Shown: piece after piece, positions 8,177-15,439 of the stretch
Layout: the number at the start of each line of letters is the position of its first letter
Position numbering within the stretch: position 1 is the stretch's first letter
Source: Sphingomonas anseongensis
GTDB lineage: Bacteria > Pseudomonadota > Alphaproteobacteria > Sphingomonadales > Sphingomonadaceae
Reading direction: 5' to 3'
DNA: 64,000 nt
Assembly: GCF_023516495.1 (NCBI RefSeq)
Contig: NZ_JAMGBC010000001.1
Coordinates: forward strand, 1,946,501-2,010,500
Position numbers and translations under genes: made by a program
Notes under the pieces: model-generated
Seen by the model: the letters and a program-made list of their open reading frames with translations, nothing else
Database searches by the model: none
Told to the model about the DNA's origin: nothing

Positions 8177-8473
8177 TCAGGCGGCGGCCGCTTCGCCTTG
8201 CTTTTTGGCGATCTCGCGCTTGAGCTTGCGAGCCTTGGTCGACAGCTTTTCGTCGCTTGTCTTGACCAGCCAGTTGTCGAGGCCGCCGACATGCTCGACC
8301 GAGCGAAGGCCATGGGTCGAGACCCGCAGCTTCACGCTGCGCTCGAGGGCGTCGGAAATGAGCGTGACGTCCTGCAAATTGGGCAGGAACACCCGCTTGG
8401 TCTTGTTATTGGCGTGGGAAACGTTGTTTCCCACCTGCCGGCCCTTGCCGGTCAGCTCGCATACGCGCGACAT
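8177..8473 (-). CDS. rpmB: 50S ribosomal protein L28
   Basis: The 98-residue product is L28: [20 protein letters not shown] at the start, then [15 protein letters not shown] and [18 protein letters not shown], and a Lys/Ala-rich C-terminus. L28 is a small basic protein of the large ribosomal subunit near the E site. The length fits the alphaproteobacterial form, which is longer than the ~78-residue enterobacterial form. The start at 8473 has AGGA about 9 nt upstream; an in-frame ATG at 8512 adds an unrelated N-terminus and was rejected. It is monocistronic here, convergent with cobT. Confidence 0.97.
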   Translation of the reverse strand: MSRVCELTGKGRQVGNNVSHANNKTKRVFLPNLQDVTLISDALERSVKLRVSTHGLRSVEHVGGLDNWLVKTSDEKLSTKARKLKREIAKKQGEAAAA

Positions 8474-8630
8474 GTGGCTAATCCTGATTTTGTCTCGGCC
8501 CCAAAGGGCCAAAATGCGCGCGTCCGTTAGCCTCTCCCTCCATCCTCGTCAATGTGCGGGTGCAACCTCGCGACGAACTTCGGCGTTCATTGCTCGTCGT
8601 CTGGTCGACACAAGCGGCAGGGAATTACCA

Positions 8631-8918
8631 ATGCGTGCGATTATATTCATTCTCATCCTGGCGGTGATTGCGCTTCTGATTGCAGTGGCCACAGGCTTTC
8701 TGAACATCAGCCAGACCCGTGAGGCGAGGGCGCCCCAGCTCAGCACCGACGGGAAGAGCGTCAGCGCCCGCGGCGGCCAGACGCCTGCGTTCGACGTCGA
8801 AACCGGGTCGGTCTCGGTCGGCACCAAGCAGAAGAAGGTCGCGGTGCCGAGCCTCGAGGTCAATCCGCCTGACGGGGGCAATCAGGAGACAGCGAACGCC
8901 ACGACCAACGGGGCCTAG
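8631..8918 (+). CDS. Small single-pass membrane protein of unknown function
   Basis: A 95-residue protein with one strongly hydrophobic helix at residues 3-24 (AIIFILILAVIALLIAVATG) and a polar, low-complexity remainder rich in Thr, Gly and Ser. It looks like an N-anchored envelope protein with a periplasmic tail. AGGGA lies about 8 nt upstream of the ATG. It is divergent from rpmB across 157 bases and sits 12 bases before tadA, so the two may be co-transcribed. I recognise no family. Confidence 0.6.
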   Translation: MRAIIFILILAVIALLIAVATGFLNISQTREARAPQLSTDGKSVSARGGQTPAFDVETGSVSVGTKQKKVAVPSLEVNPPDGGNQETANATTNGA

Positions 8919-8930
8919 CCGCGCCGGAGA

Positions 8931-9428
8931 ATGACAGCCCACCTCGCGTCGGCTAGCGCGCTGCGCATGGCTTTTCCCTTGCCTTCGCCGATGCGCCGGG
9001 CCCTCGGCCTTGCTTCCGAGGCTGCGGCCGACGGGGAAGTGCCGGTCGGAGCGGTGATCACGCAAGGCGAGCGAATCGTCGCCGAAGCGAAAAATTCGAT
9101 GCGCGGCCTGCTCGACCCGACCGCGCATGCCGAGATGGTTGCGATCCGCGCCGCCGCCGAAGCGCTAGGCACGTCCCGCCTGGACGGCTGCACTTTGTGG
9201 GTGACGTTGGAACCGTGCGCGATGTGCGCGGCGGCTGCCTCGATCGCCCGGCTCGACGCGGTCCGATACGCGGCGGAAGATCCCAAGGGCGGGGGCGTTG
9301 TTCACGGCGCGCGGATCTTCGCGCAGCCGACCTGCCACCATAGGCCAGACGTCCTGGGCGGCATCGGCGAGGAGGAATCTGCGGAGCTTCTAAGACGCTT
9401 TTTCGGGGAGCGGCGCGGCCGGGGTTGA
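8931..9428 (+). CDS. tadA: tRNA-specific adenosine-34 deaminase
   Basis: This is a cytidine-deaminase-fold zinc enzyme with the TadA signature: HAE at residues 66-68 (zinc ligand and proton shuttle) and PCAMC at 95-99 (two zinc cysteines). It converts the wobble adenosine of tRNA-Arg(ACG) to inosine and is essential in most bacteria. The 165-residue length from ATG 8931 is slightly long; in-frame ATGs at 8967 and 8991 (MRRALGLASEAA) match the family N-terminus better, and no Shine-Dalgarno sequence clearly decides. The gene ends just before the CorC-like gene. Confidence 0.93.
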   Translation: MTAHLASASALRMAFPLPSPMRRALGLASEAAADGEVPVGAVITQGERIVAEAKNSMRGLLDPTAHAEMVAIRAAAEALGTSRLDGCTLWVTLEPCAMCAAAASIARLDAVRYAAEDPKGGGVVHGARIFAQPTCHHRPDVLGGIGEEESAELLRRFFGERRGRG

Positions 9429-9480
9429 GAGCCCCCGCTTGCTGCGGACCGAGTTTACGGGCAAGACCTGCGCCGCCGCC

Positions 9481-10815
9481 ATGAGCGACCATCTTCTCCC
9501 GTTCCCCTGGATCGACGTCCTCATCATTCTGGCGCTCATCGCGCTTAATGGTCTGCTTGCGTTGAGCGAGCTCGCTGTGGTCTCGTCGCGCGAGGCGCGG
9601 CTGAAGGCGATGGCCAGAAGCGGGAGCGCGGGCGCCCAGTGCGCGCTCGATCTTGCCGGCAACCCGGGCAAGTTCCTGTCCACGGTGCAAACGGGAATCA
9701 CGCTGATCGCGGTCGTCTCCGGCGCATTTTCAGGGACCGCGCTGGGACGGCCGGTTGGCGAGCGCCTTCAGCTGCTCGGCCTCGAACCGGACACCGCCCA
9801 GAGCGTCGGCTTTGGGATCGTCATCGTCGGCGTGACCTATGTCTCGCTTGTGATCGGCGAACTGGTACCCAAGCAGCTCGCACTGCGCTCGCCCGAGCCG
9901 ATCGCAGCGGTCATGGCCCGGCCGATGCTGTGGCTTTCGAAAGCGGCGGCGCCCTTCGTCTGGCTGCTCGACCGGACCAGTGCCCTGATCTTCCGCATGC
10001 TCGGCCTCAACCGCGAATCGGACAAGGCCGTCACCGCCGAGGAGCTGCACCTGGTGGTCGCAGAGGCGCAGACTGCCGGCGTGCTGGAGGAGAGCGAACG
10101 GGCGATCATTTCCGGTGTCGTCCGCCTCGCCGACCGCCCGGTGCGCGAGGTGATGACTCCGCGAACCGAGGTCGACTGGATCGACATCTCCGCCAAGGGC
10201 AAAGCGCTTCGCGCGGCGCTCAAGCGGACGCCTCACAGCCGCATTCCGGTCGCGGACGGATCGGTCGAGAATATCGTCGGCGTCGTCCAGAGCCGCGACC
10301 TTCTCGAAGCCTTGCTCGACGGCGAGGACCTCGACCTCCGCAAGATGGCGCGAACGGCGCCAATCATCCCGGACCTGATGGACGCGATGGACGCGCTCGC
10401 CGTGCTCCGTTCGGCGGCGGTGCCGCTCGCTTTGGTCCACGACGAATATGGCCATTTCGACGGGATCGTCACGCCCGGAAGCATTCTCGCGGCGCTCGCC
10501 GGTGCTTTCCATCACGATTTCGAGGACGGCGATGAGCCGGACATCGTCGAGCGCGATGACGGAAGCTTCCTGTTGTCCGGTGCGGCGAGCGCCGACATTC
10601 TTGCAGACCGGCTCGGGATCAAGCTTCCAAGTGACCGCGACTTTTCCACTGTCGCCGGCTTTGCGCTCGAGCAGCTCAAGCACCTGCCGGAGACCGGCGA
10701 GCGGTTCGCCCACGACGGCTGGTCGTTCGAGATCGTCGATATGGACGGCCGGAAGATCGACAAGCTGATCGCTGCCAGGGCGAAGCGAAAGAAGGCGCCC
10801 GAGAAAGACGCCTGA
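9481..10815 (+). CDS. CNNM/CorC-type hemolysin-family protein (DUF21, CBS pair, CorC_HlyC)
   Basis: The 444-residue protein has an N-terminal DUF21/CNNM membrane domain (about residues 10-180, with ALNGLLALSELAVVSSREAR and VSLVIGELVPKQLAL), a pair of CBS domains (about 200-320, REVMTPRTEVDWID and DEYGHFDGIV) and a C-terminal CorC_HlyC domain (about 340-430). Members are implicated in magnesium or cobalt efflux. A TTG at 9439 would add 14 residues; I prefer the ATG at 9481 because the extra residues do not look like part of the first helix. It is convergent with the gene ending at 10828. Confidence 0.9.
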   Translation: MSDHLLPFPWIDVLIILALIALNGLLALSELAVVSSREARLKAMARSGSAGAQCALDLAGNPGKFLSTVQTGITLIAVVSGAFSGTALGRPVGERLQLLGLEPDTAQSVGFGIVIVGVTYVSLVIGELVPKQLALRSPEPIAAVMARPMLWLSKAAAPFVWLLDRTSALIFRMLGLNRESDKAVTAEELHLVVAEAQTAGVLEESERAIISGVVRLADRPVREVMTPRTEVDWIDISAKGKALRAALKRTPHSRIPVADGSVENIVGVVQSRDLLEALLDGEDLDLRKMARTAPIIPDLMDAMDALAVLRSAAVPLALVHDEYGHFDGIVTPGSILAALAGAFHHDFEDGDEPDIVERDDGSFLLSGAASADILADRLGIKLPSDRDFSTVAGFALEQLKHLPETGERFAHDGWSFEIVDMDGRKIDKLIAARAKRKKAPEKDA

Positions 10816-10827
10816 CGCCGGAAATAT

Positions 10828-11325
10828 CTAAAGCTTGCCGAACCTCTGCTCGAAACCGTCGATGTCGCCCCGCTGCAGGTAATCTGCCTGGAGCAGGATT
10901 TGGTCGCGCTCGATCCGTCCCCTGAACGCACCGAGATTCTGGTCGATGCGTTCGATGTCGGCTTCGCTCAATCGTGCGAGCTGTTCGAAGCGGCTGATCC
11001 CTTGGTCGTTGAGCATTGCAGCGAACTTCGGACCGACACCCTTCAGGCGAGTAAGGTCGTCCGGCGGGCCGGAGCTCGCGTGGAGGTCGTGGGACGCTTC
11101 GCCGCCGATGATCTGGCCGCCCACGTCTCCGACTGCGGCGGCCGCCTCGGACGCGAAGCCGTGGCTTTCGTGCCCTTTTTGCGGAGCCTGCATGTGCGGG
11201 CGAATCGGGGCGGAATCCTGCGAAAGCTGAACCCTCTGTCTTGGCCGAAACAGAAGGAAGGCCGCGACCAGGAGGATCGCAGCGGCAATGAGGATCAGAA
11301 GCCAATATTCGCGGACAAATTCCAT
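10828..11325 (-). CDS. Membrane-anchored helix-hairpin-helix protein
   Basis: The 165-residue protein has one N-terminal membrane helix (residues 8-26, WLLILIAAAILLVAAFLLF) followed by a basic RPRQR stop-transfer, a polar linker, and a C-terminal helix-hairpin-helix unit from about residue 92 (LTRLKGVGPKFAAMLNDQGI, then SRFEQLARLSEADIERID). This is the pattern of conserved proteobacterial proteins sometimes described as flap-endonuclease-like 5' nucleases; no nuclease active site is visible here. It follows the membrane protein ending at 11330 by 4 bases and is likely cotranscribed with it and purD. Confidence 0.8.
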   Translation of the reverse strand: MEFVREYWLLILIAAAILLVAAFLLFRPRQRVQLSQDSAPIRPHMQAPQKGHESHGFASEAAAAVGDVGGQIIGGEASHDLHASSGPPDDLTRLKGVGPKFAAMLNDQGISRFEQLARLSEADIERIDQNLGAFRGRIERDQILLQADYLQRGDIDGFEQRFGKL

Positions 11326-11329
11326 TCGA

Positions 11330-11821
11330 TCACCATTTCCACTCAGCGTTGTAGCGACGGCGCAGCTCGGCCAGATAAGCCAGGAGCAGCCCGATAAGGA
11401 ACCCCAGGGTTGCGGCAATCGCCGCTTCGGCGATCAACGGGATGCCGGCCGAGTTCGACCAGGTGGCGCGGCTCACTCCCGGAAGCTGGTTGAGAATGAT
11501 CACCAGCTGGCTGCGCTGGAAATCGTCGGCCGGGCCGGTCAGCATCAGGTGGCGGGTCAGGGGACCGTGATGAAGCCGTCCTTGCACCTGCGTCATTTCC
11601 CAGTCGGTGAGCGTCCGCTTGGCAGAGGTCTCAACGACATTCGCGAAACGGTCGGCCGCTCCCAGCGGACCGTGCCACAGGCCCGCTCCGGCGAGCGCCA
11701 GCAAGGCCGCAGCAGCGAATATCCACCCGCGGCGCCGCCTGAACCCCATCAGCCCGCCGAGCAGGCCGACCAGCACCGCGAACCCGAAGACCGGCCAGAA
11801 ATAGTCCCACAGCGGGTTCAT
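11330..11821 (-). CDS. Membrane protein with a BON-like central segment
   Basis: A 163-residue protein with hydrophobic helices at about residues 9-25 and 33-50 and another near 128-148, ending in a basic tail. The segment between (VQGRLHHGPLTRHLMLTGPA, then FQRSQLVIILNQLPGVSRAT) resembles a BON-type repeat found in envelope proteins, but the match is by eye. The ATG overlaps the purD stop by 4 nt, so it is translated from the purD transcript, and the HHH protein follows. Function unknown. Confidence 0.7.
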   Translation of the reverse strand: MNPLWDYFWPVFGFAVLVGLLGGLMGFRRRRGWIFAAAALLALAGAGLWHGPLGAADRFANVVETSAKRTLTDWEMTQVQGRLHHGPLTRHLMLTGPADDFQRSQLVIILNQLPGVSRATWSNSAGIPLIAEAAIAATLGFLIGLLLAYLAELRRRYNAEWKW

Positions 11822-13074
11822 GCCTTCTCCCTTTCCAGCTCGCGCCAGCCGATGTCGCGCCGGTGGAATCCGTCGGCGAAGTCGATCTGGTCGACGGCCC
11901 GATAGGCGCGGGCGCGCGCGCTCGCGAAACTGTGCGCGGTCGCTGTGACAGCGAGCACTCGCCCGCCCTTGGCTACGAGCCCGCTTTCTCCCTGTGCCGT
12001 GCCCGCATGGAACACGGTGACCCCCTCGACCTGCTCTGCGGCTTCGATCTCGCGAATAAGGCCGCCGCTTGCCGGGGTGCCGGGATAGCCACGCGCGGCG
12101 ACGATCACGGTCACCGCGTAATCGTCCTTGAGCCGCGGCTGGACCTCGCCGAGCCGGCCGGTCGCAACAGCATTCAGGAGCTTCGCGAAGTCGCCGTCGA
12201 CGCGCGGCATGATCGCCTCGCATTCGGGGTCGCCGAAGCGGACGTTATATTCGATCAGCTTGGGGCCGTCGGCGGTCAGCATCAGCCCGGCATAAAGAAC
12301 GCCGGAGAACGGGGTTCCCGCCGCCGCAAGCGCCCGCGCGGTCGGCCGAACGATCTCGTCCATCGCCCGGCGCTCGAGCTCGGCGGTGAGGACAGGGGCA
12401 GGGGTATAGGCGCCCATTCCGCCGGTGTTCGGGCCGGTGTCGCCCTCGCCGACGCGCTTGTGGTCCTGCGCTGAGGCGAAAGATACCGCAGTCTCGCCGT
12501 CGACCAGCGCGAACAGGCTGGCTTCCTCGCCCTCCAGGAACTCCTCGATCACCAGCGGAGAATCGCCGATCTCGCGGATCGCCTGCTCCGCCTCCTCGCG
12601 GCTGGTGGCAACGGTGACGCCTTTGCCTGCGGCGAGTCCGTCCGCCTTGATGACGACGGGCACGCCGAAGTTGGCCAGTGCCGCCAGCGCCTCGTCACCC
12701 CGTTCGGTGCGGACGTACCGTGCAGTCGGTATGTTGTTCGCCTCGCACAGGTCCTTGGTGAAACCCTTCGACCCTTCCAGCCGGGCCGCGTCGGCATTGG
12801 GGCCGAACACCGCAAAGCCGGCCTCCCGCAGCGCATCCCCGACACCGGCCACCAGCGGAGCTTCGGGGCCGATGACCACCAGGTCGATTCCCCGCTCGCT
12901 CGCCAGGCCGACCACTGCGCCGGCATCGCAGGGATCGATCGCCACGCATTGTGCCCAGCGCGCAATTCCCGGATTTCCCGGCGCCGCGACCAGTTCTTCG
13001 CAGCTCGGCGATTGCCTCAGCCGCCACGCAAGCGCATCTTCGCGCCCGCCCGAACCAAGCAGAAGAATATTCAA
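11818..13074 (-). CDS. purD: Phosphoribosylamine-glycine ligase (GAR synthetase)
   Basis: The 418-residue ATP-grasp enzyme opens with the canonical NILLLGSGGREDALAWRL and carries GPEAPLVAGVGD, KADGLAAGKGVTVA, GDTGPNTGGMGAYTPAP and VRFGDPECEAIMPR. It catalyses the second step of purine synthesis, joining glycine to 5-phosphoribosylamine with ATP. The start codon is TTG at 13074: no ATG fits the conserved N-terminus, and GGAAGGT lies 6-7 nt upstream. That Shine-Dalgarno sequence lies inside the first codons of xseA, which begins at the very next base on the other strand. Confidence 0.95.
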   Translation of the reverse strand: MNILLLGSGGREDALAWRLRQSPSCEELVAAPGNPGIARWAQCVAIDPCDAGAVVGLASERGIDLVVIGPEAPLVAGVGDALREAGFAVFGPNADAARLEGSKGFTKDLCEANNIPTARYVRTERGDEALAALANFGVPVVIKADGLAAGKGVTVATSREEAEQAIREIGDSPLVIEEFLEGEEASLFALVDGETAVSFASAQDHKRVGEGDTGPNTGGMGAYTPAPVLTAELERRAMDEIVRPTARALAAAGTPFSGVLYAGLMLTADGPKLIEYNVRFGDPECEAIMPRVDGDFAKLLNAVATGRLGEVQPRLKDDYAVTVIVAARGYPGTPASGGLIREIEAAEQVEGVTVFHAGTAQGESGLVAKGGRVLAVTATAHSFASARARAYRAVDQIDFADGFHRRDIGWRELEREKA

Positions 13075-14472
13075 GTGGACCTTCCCGAAGACACGCGCTC
13101 CGGCCTGTTAGCGAACGTGCCGCCCGGCGACAATTCGCCGGCGCTGACGGTCGGCGAGCTCGCCGGCTCACTGAAGCGGGTGATCGAGGGCGAATTCGGC
13201 CATGTCCGGGTGCGCGGCGAGATCTCCGGCTTCAAGCGCCACAGCTCCGGCCATTGCTATTTCTCGATGAAGGATGATGCGGCCTGCATCGACGCGGTCA
13301 TCTGGCGGGGCAATGCGAACGGACTCGCCTTCCAGCCCGAAGACGGCGCCGAAGTGATCGCGACCGGTAAGATGACCACCTATGCCGGCCGATCGAAATA
13401 CCAGCTGGTCATCGACCGGCTGGAGCTTGCCGGCGAAGGGGCGCTGATGGCGCTCCTCGAGCGGCGGCGCAAAGCGCTCGCTGCGGAAGGCCTGTTCGAC
13501 GAAAGCCGCAAGCGCAAGCTCCCGTTCCTTCCCAAGGTAATCGGCGTCGTCACCTCCCCCACCGGAGCAGTCATCCGCGACATTCTCCACCGGCTGGAAG
13601 ACCGCTGCCCGACGCATGTTCTCCTGTGGCCGGTGCCGGTCCAGGGCGAAGGTTCTTCCGCCAAGATCTCCGCCGCCATTCGCGGCTTCGGCGAGATCGA
13701 CGGGAACGGAGCGCTTCCCCGCCCCGACCTCCTGATCGTCGCTCGCGGCGGAGGCTCGATCGAGGATCTCTGGGCGTTCAACGAGGAGGAGGTGGTCCGC
13801 GCCGCGGCTGAATCCCCGATCCCCTTGATCTCCGCGGTCGGCCACGAGACGGACACGACCCTGATCGACCACGCATCCGACCGGCGGGCGCCGACACCAA
13901 CTGCGGCCGCCGAGATCGCGGTGCCGGTGAGGGCTGAGCTTTTCGTCCTGGTCGGCGAGCTCGGCCGGAGAAGCCAGAACTGCCTGTCGAAGATGGCGGA
14001 CCGTTCGCGCGAGCGGCTCGAGCTGACCGTCTGCCGATGGCCCGAGCCTCAGGCGCTGTTCGCGCCTGCCGCCCAGCGGCTCGACGAGGTCGGCGACCGG
14101 CTTCCGCGAGCGCTTGCCTCGCGCGCGGGCGAGGCGCGCGCGGACTTGAACGCTGTGGCGCCGAGGCTCCGGCCGGAGCTCCTCCTGGACCGTGTCAGCC
14201 GGTCGGCGGAAAAGCTCGCCTCGCTGTGGAAGATGGCGGGACTCGTTCATCCCGACCGGCCGTTGTCGCGCGGCTTCGTCCGGGTCACCGATCGCGCCGG
14301 CAAGACTTTGGCGAGCGCTGCCGACGCTATCGCCGCCAGGCTGCTCACCCTGAACTTTGGCGATGGCGCGGTCGATGCGGCCGTCGGCGAAGCAGCGCCG
14401 GCGCCCGTTGAGCGCAAGCGCCGCTCTCCCTATGTGTCTCGGCAGCCCGGGTTCTTCGACGAGCAGGAGTGA
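13075..14472 (+). CDS. xseA: Exodeoxyribonuclease VII large subunit
   Basis: The 465-residue product has an N-terminal OB-fold (residues ~22-115, with ALTVGELAGSLKRVIEGEFG and VRVRGEISGFKRHSSGHCYF) and the catalytic domain with VIGVVTSPTGAVIRDILHR, LIVARGGGSIEDLWAFNEE and GHETDTTLIDHASDRRAPTP, followed by coiled-coil helices. With XseB it degrades single-stranded DNA to oligonucleotides. The GTG at 13075 gives a sensible N-terminus (VDLPEDTRSGLL); the open frame upstream lies inside antisense purD. A DUF2093 gene follows after 3 bases. Confidence 0.93.
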   Translation: MDLPEDTRSGLLANVPPGDNSPALTVGELAGSLKRVIEGEFGHVRVRGEISGFKRHSSGHCYFSMKDDAACIDAVIWRGNANGLAFQPEDGAEVIATGKMTTYAGRSKYQLVIDRLELAGEGALMALLERRRKALAAEGLFDESRKRKLPFLPKVIGVVTSPTGAVIRDILHRLEDRCPTHVLLWPVPVQGEGSSAKISAAIRGFGEIDGNGALPRPDLLIVARGGGSIEDLWAFNEEEVVRAAAESPIPLISAVGHETDTTLIDHASDRRAPTPTAAAEIAVPVRAELFVLVGELGRRSQNCLSKMADRSRERLELTVCRWPEPQALFAPAAQRLDEVGDRLPRALASRAGEARADLNAVAPRLRPELLLDRVSRSAEKLASLWKMAGLVHPDRPLSRGFVRVTDRAGKTLASAADAIAARLLTLNFGDGAVDAAVGEAAPAPVERKRRSPYVSRQPGFFDEQE

Positions 14473-14475
14473 AAG

Positions 14476-14685
14476 ATGCTGATGACCGGCGGCGGGACGC
14501 CCGCTCGCATCCATTATATGGCCGGAACCTTCAGGATCCTCGCAAGCGGCGACCATGTCGTCTGCGCGGTGACCGGACAGCGGATTCCGCTTCACGAGCT
14601 CAAATATTGGAGCGTCGAGCGGCAGGAGCCCTATGTCGACGCCGAGGCCAGCCTGAAGGCCGAGCAGAGCGCCGGGAAAGCCTGA
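14476..14685 (+). CDS. DUF2093 domain protein
   Basis: This 69-residue protein matches the small alphaproteobacterial DUF2093 family: ARIHYMAGTFRILASGDHVV, CAVTGQRIPLHELKYWSV and a closing QEPYVDAEA. The function is unknown. The Cys in CAVTG and the compact beta-rich appearance are family features. It starts 3 bases after the xseA stop and is probably translated from the same mRNA. It is convergent with the secreted protein gene ending at 14689. Confidence 0.88.
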   Translation: MLMTGGGTPARIHYMAGTFRILASGDHVVCAVTGQRIPLHELKYWSVERQEPYVDAEASLKAEQSAGKA

Positions 14686-14688
14686 ACC

Positions 14689-15210
14689 TCAGCCGATCCG
14701 TTTGACCTTGATCCCGTTCTCGCCCGGGATAGACAGTCGGAACGATCCAAGCGCGGCGCGCTTTACGATCACCTTCTTACCCGGCCTGGGATCGAGGCCC
14801 GGCCAGTCGTCGGTCTGGCTCCATACGGACCCGTCGGCCAGCGTGATGACCCATCCGCCGTCGGCATTGTGCCCGGTGCTCTTCACGGTGCTTTCGATCT
14901 GAGTGATCTCGTCTTCGCCGCCGCCGAACAGCCCGCCGAAATTGGGGATCGAAAATCCGAACAGGGAACGGCCCGCGGCCCGAGCCTTCTCCTTGTCGAC
15001 GAACACAAGGTTCCTGCTCGCGATCGCGGCGTCCATCGCCGTCGCTTCGCGGTCGAAGCAGGCGAGTCGCTGGTCAGCTGCCGCGATCGCCCGGCAGTCC
15101 ATCAGCCGTTTCACCTGCGCCGGGGTGCCGAGCTGGACGGGCTTGGCGGCCTGGACGGTTCCTGCAACGGCCAGCGCGCAGACGCCGGCCATGATCGTGA
15201 AATTGCGCAT
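14689..15210 (-). CDS. Secreted protein of unknown function
   Basis: The 173-residue protein has a clear Sec signal peptide (residues 1-21, ending VQAA). The mature part includes LMDCRAIAAADQRLACFDRE, with two cysteines that could form a disulfide, a Phe/Gly-rich patch (RSLFGFSIPNFGGLFGGG), and a beta-rich C-terminal half with VWSQTDDWPGLDPRPGKKV. This layout recurs in sphingomonad periplasmic proteins of unknown role. GAGGGA precedes the ATG. It is divergent from the TonB receptor across 229 bases. Confidence 0.75.
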   Translation of the reverse strand: MRNFTIMAGVCALAVAGTVQAAKPVQLGTPAQVKRLMDCRAIAAADQRLACFDREATAMDAAIASRNLVFVDKEKARAAGRSLFGFSIPNFGGLFGGGEDEITQIESTVKSTGHNADGGWVITLADGSVWSQTDDWPGLDPRPGKKVIVKRAALGSFRLSIPGENGIKVKRIG

Positions 15211-15439
15211 GAAATCCCTCGCTGCTTCCCGGGCGCAACACTAGGCCGCAGGTGCCGAAATCGGCAAGACTGGCGCTGTTGCAAATTTGATACAGCGCAT
15301 TGACAACTGCATTGGAAGCACCCGCCAGCCGTTGCCAGCGCCTTGCAGCTTCTCTTATCAGACAGTGCAGTTCGGCAATTTCGCATTGCCGCACCATGTC
15401 GGTCGTGCCGTTAGCGCGACCTTTAAGGGGATGGATTTT

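Noticed and set aside
7944-8918. 324-codon plus-strand frame running from cobT to tadA
   Set aside because: It passes through the antisense of rpmB; only its last 95 codons, from ATG 8631, look like a protein.
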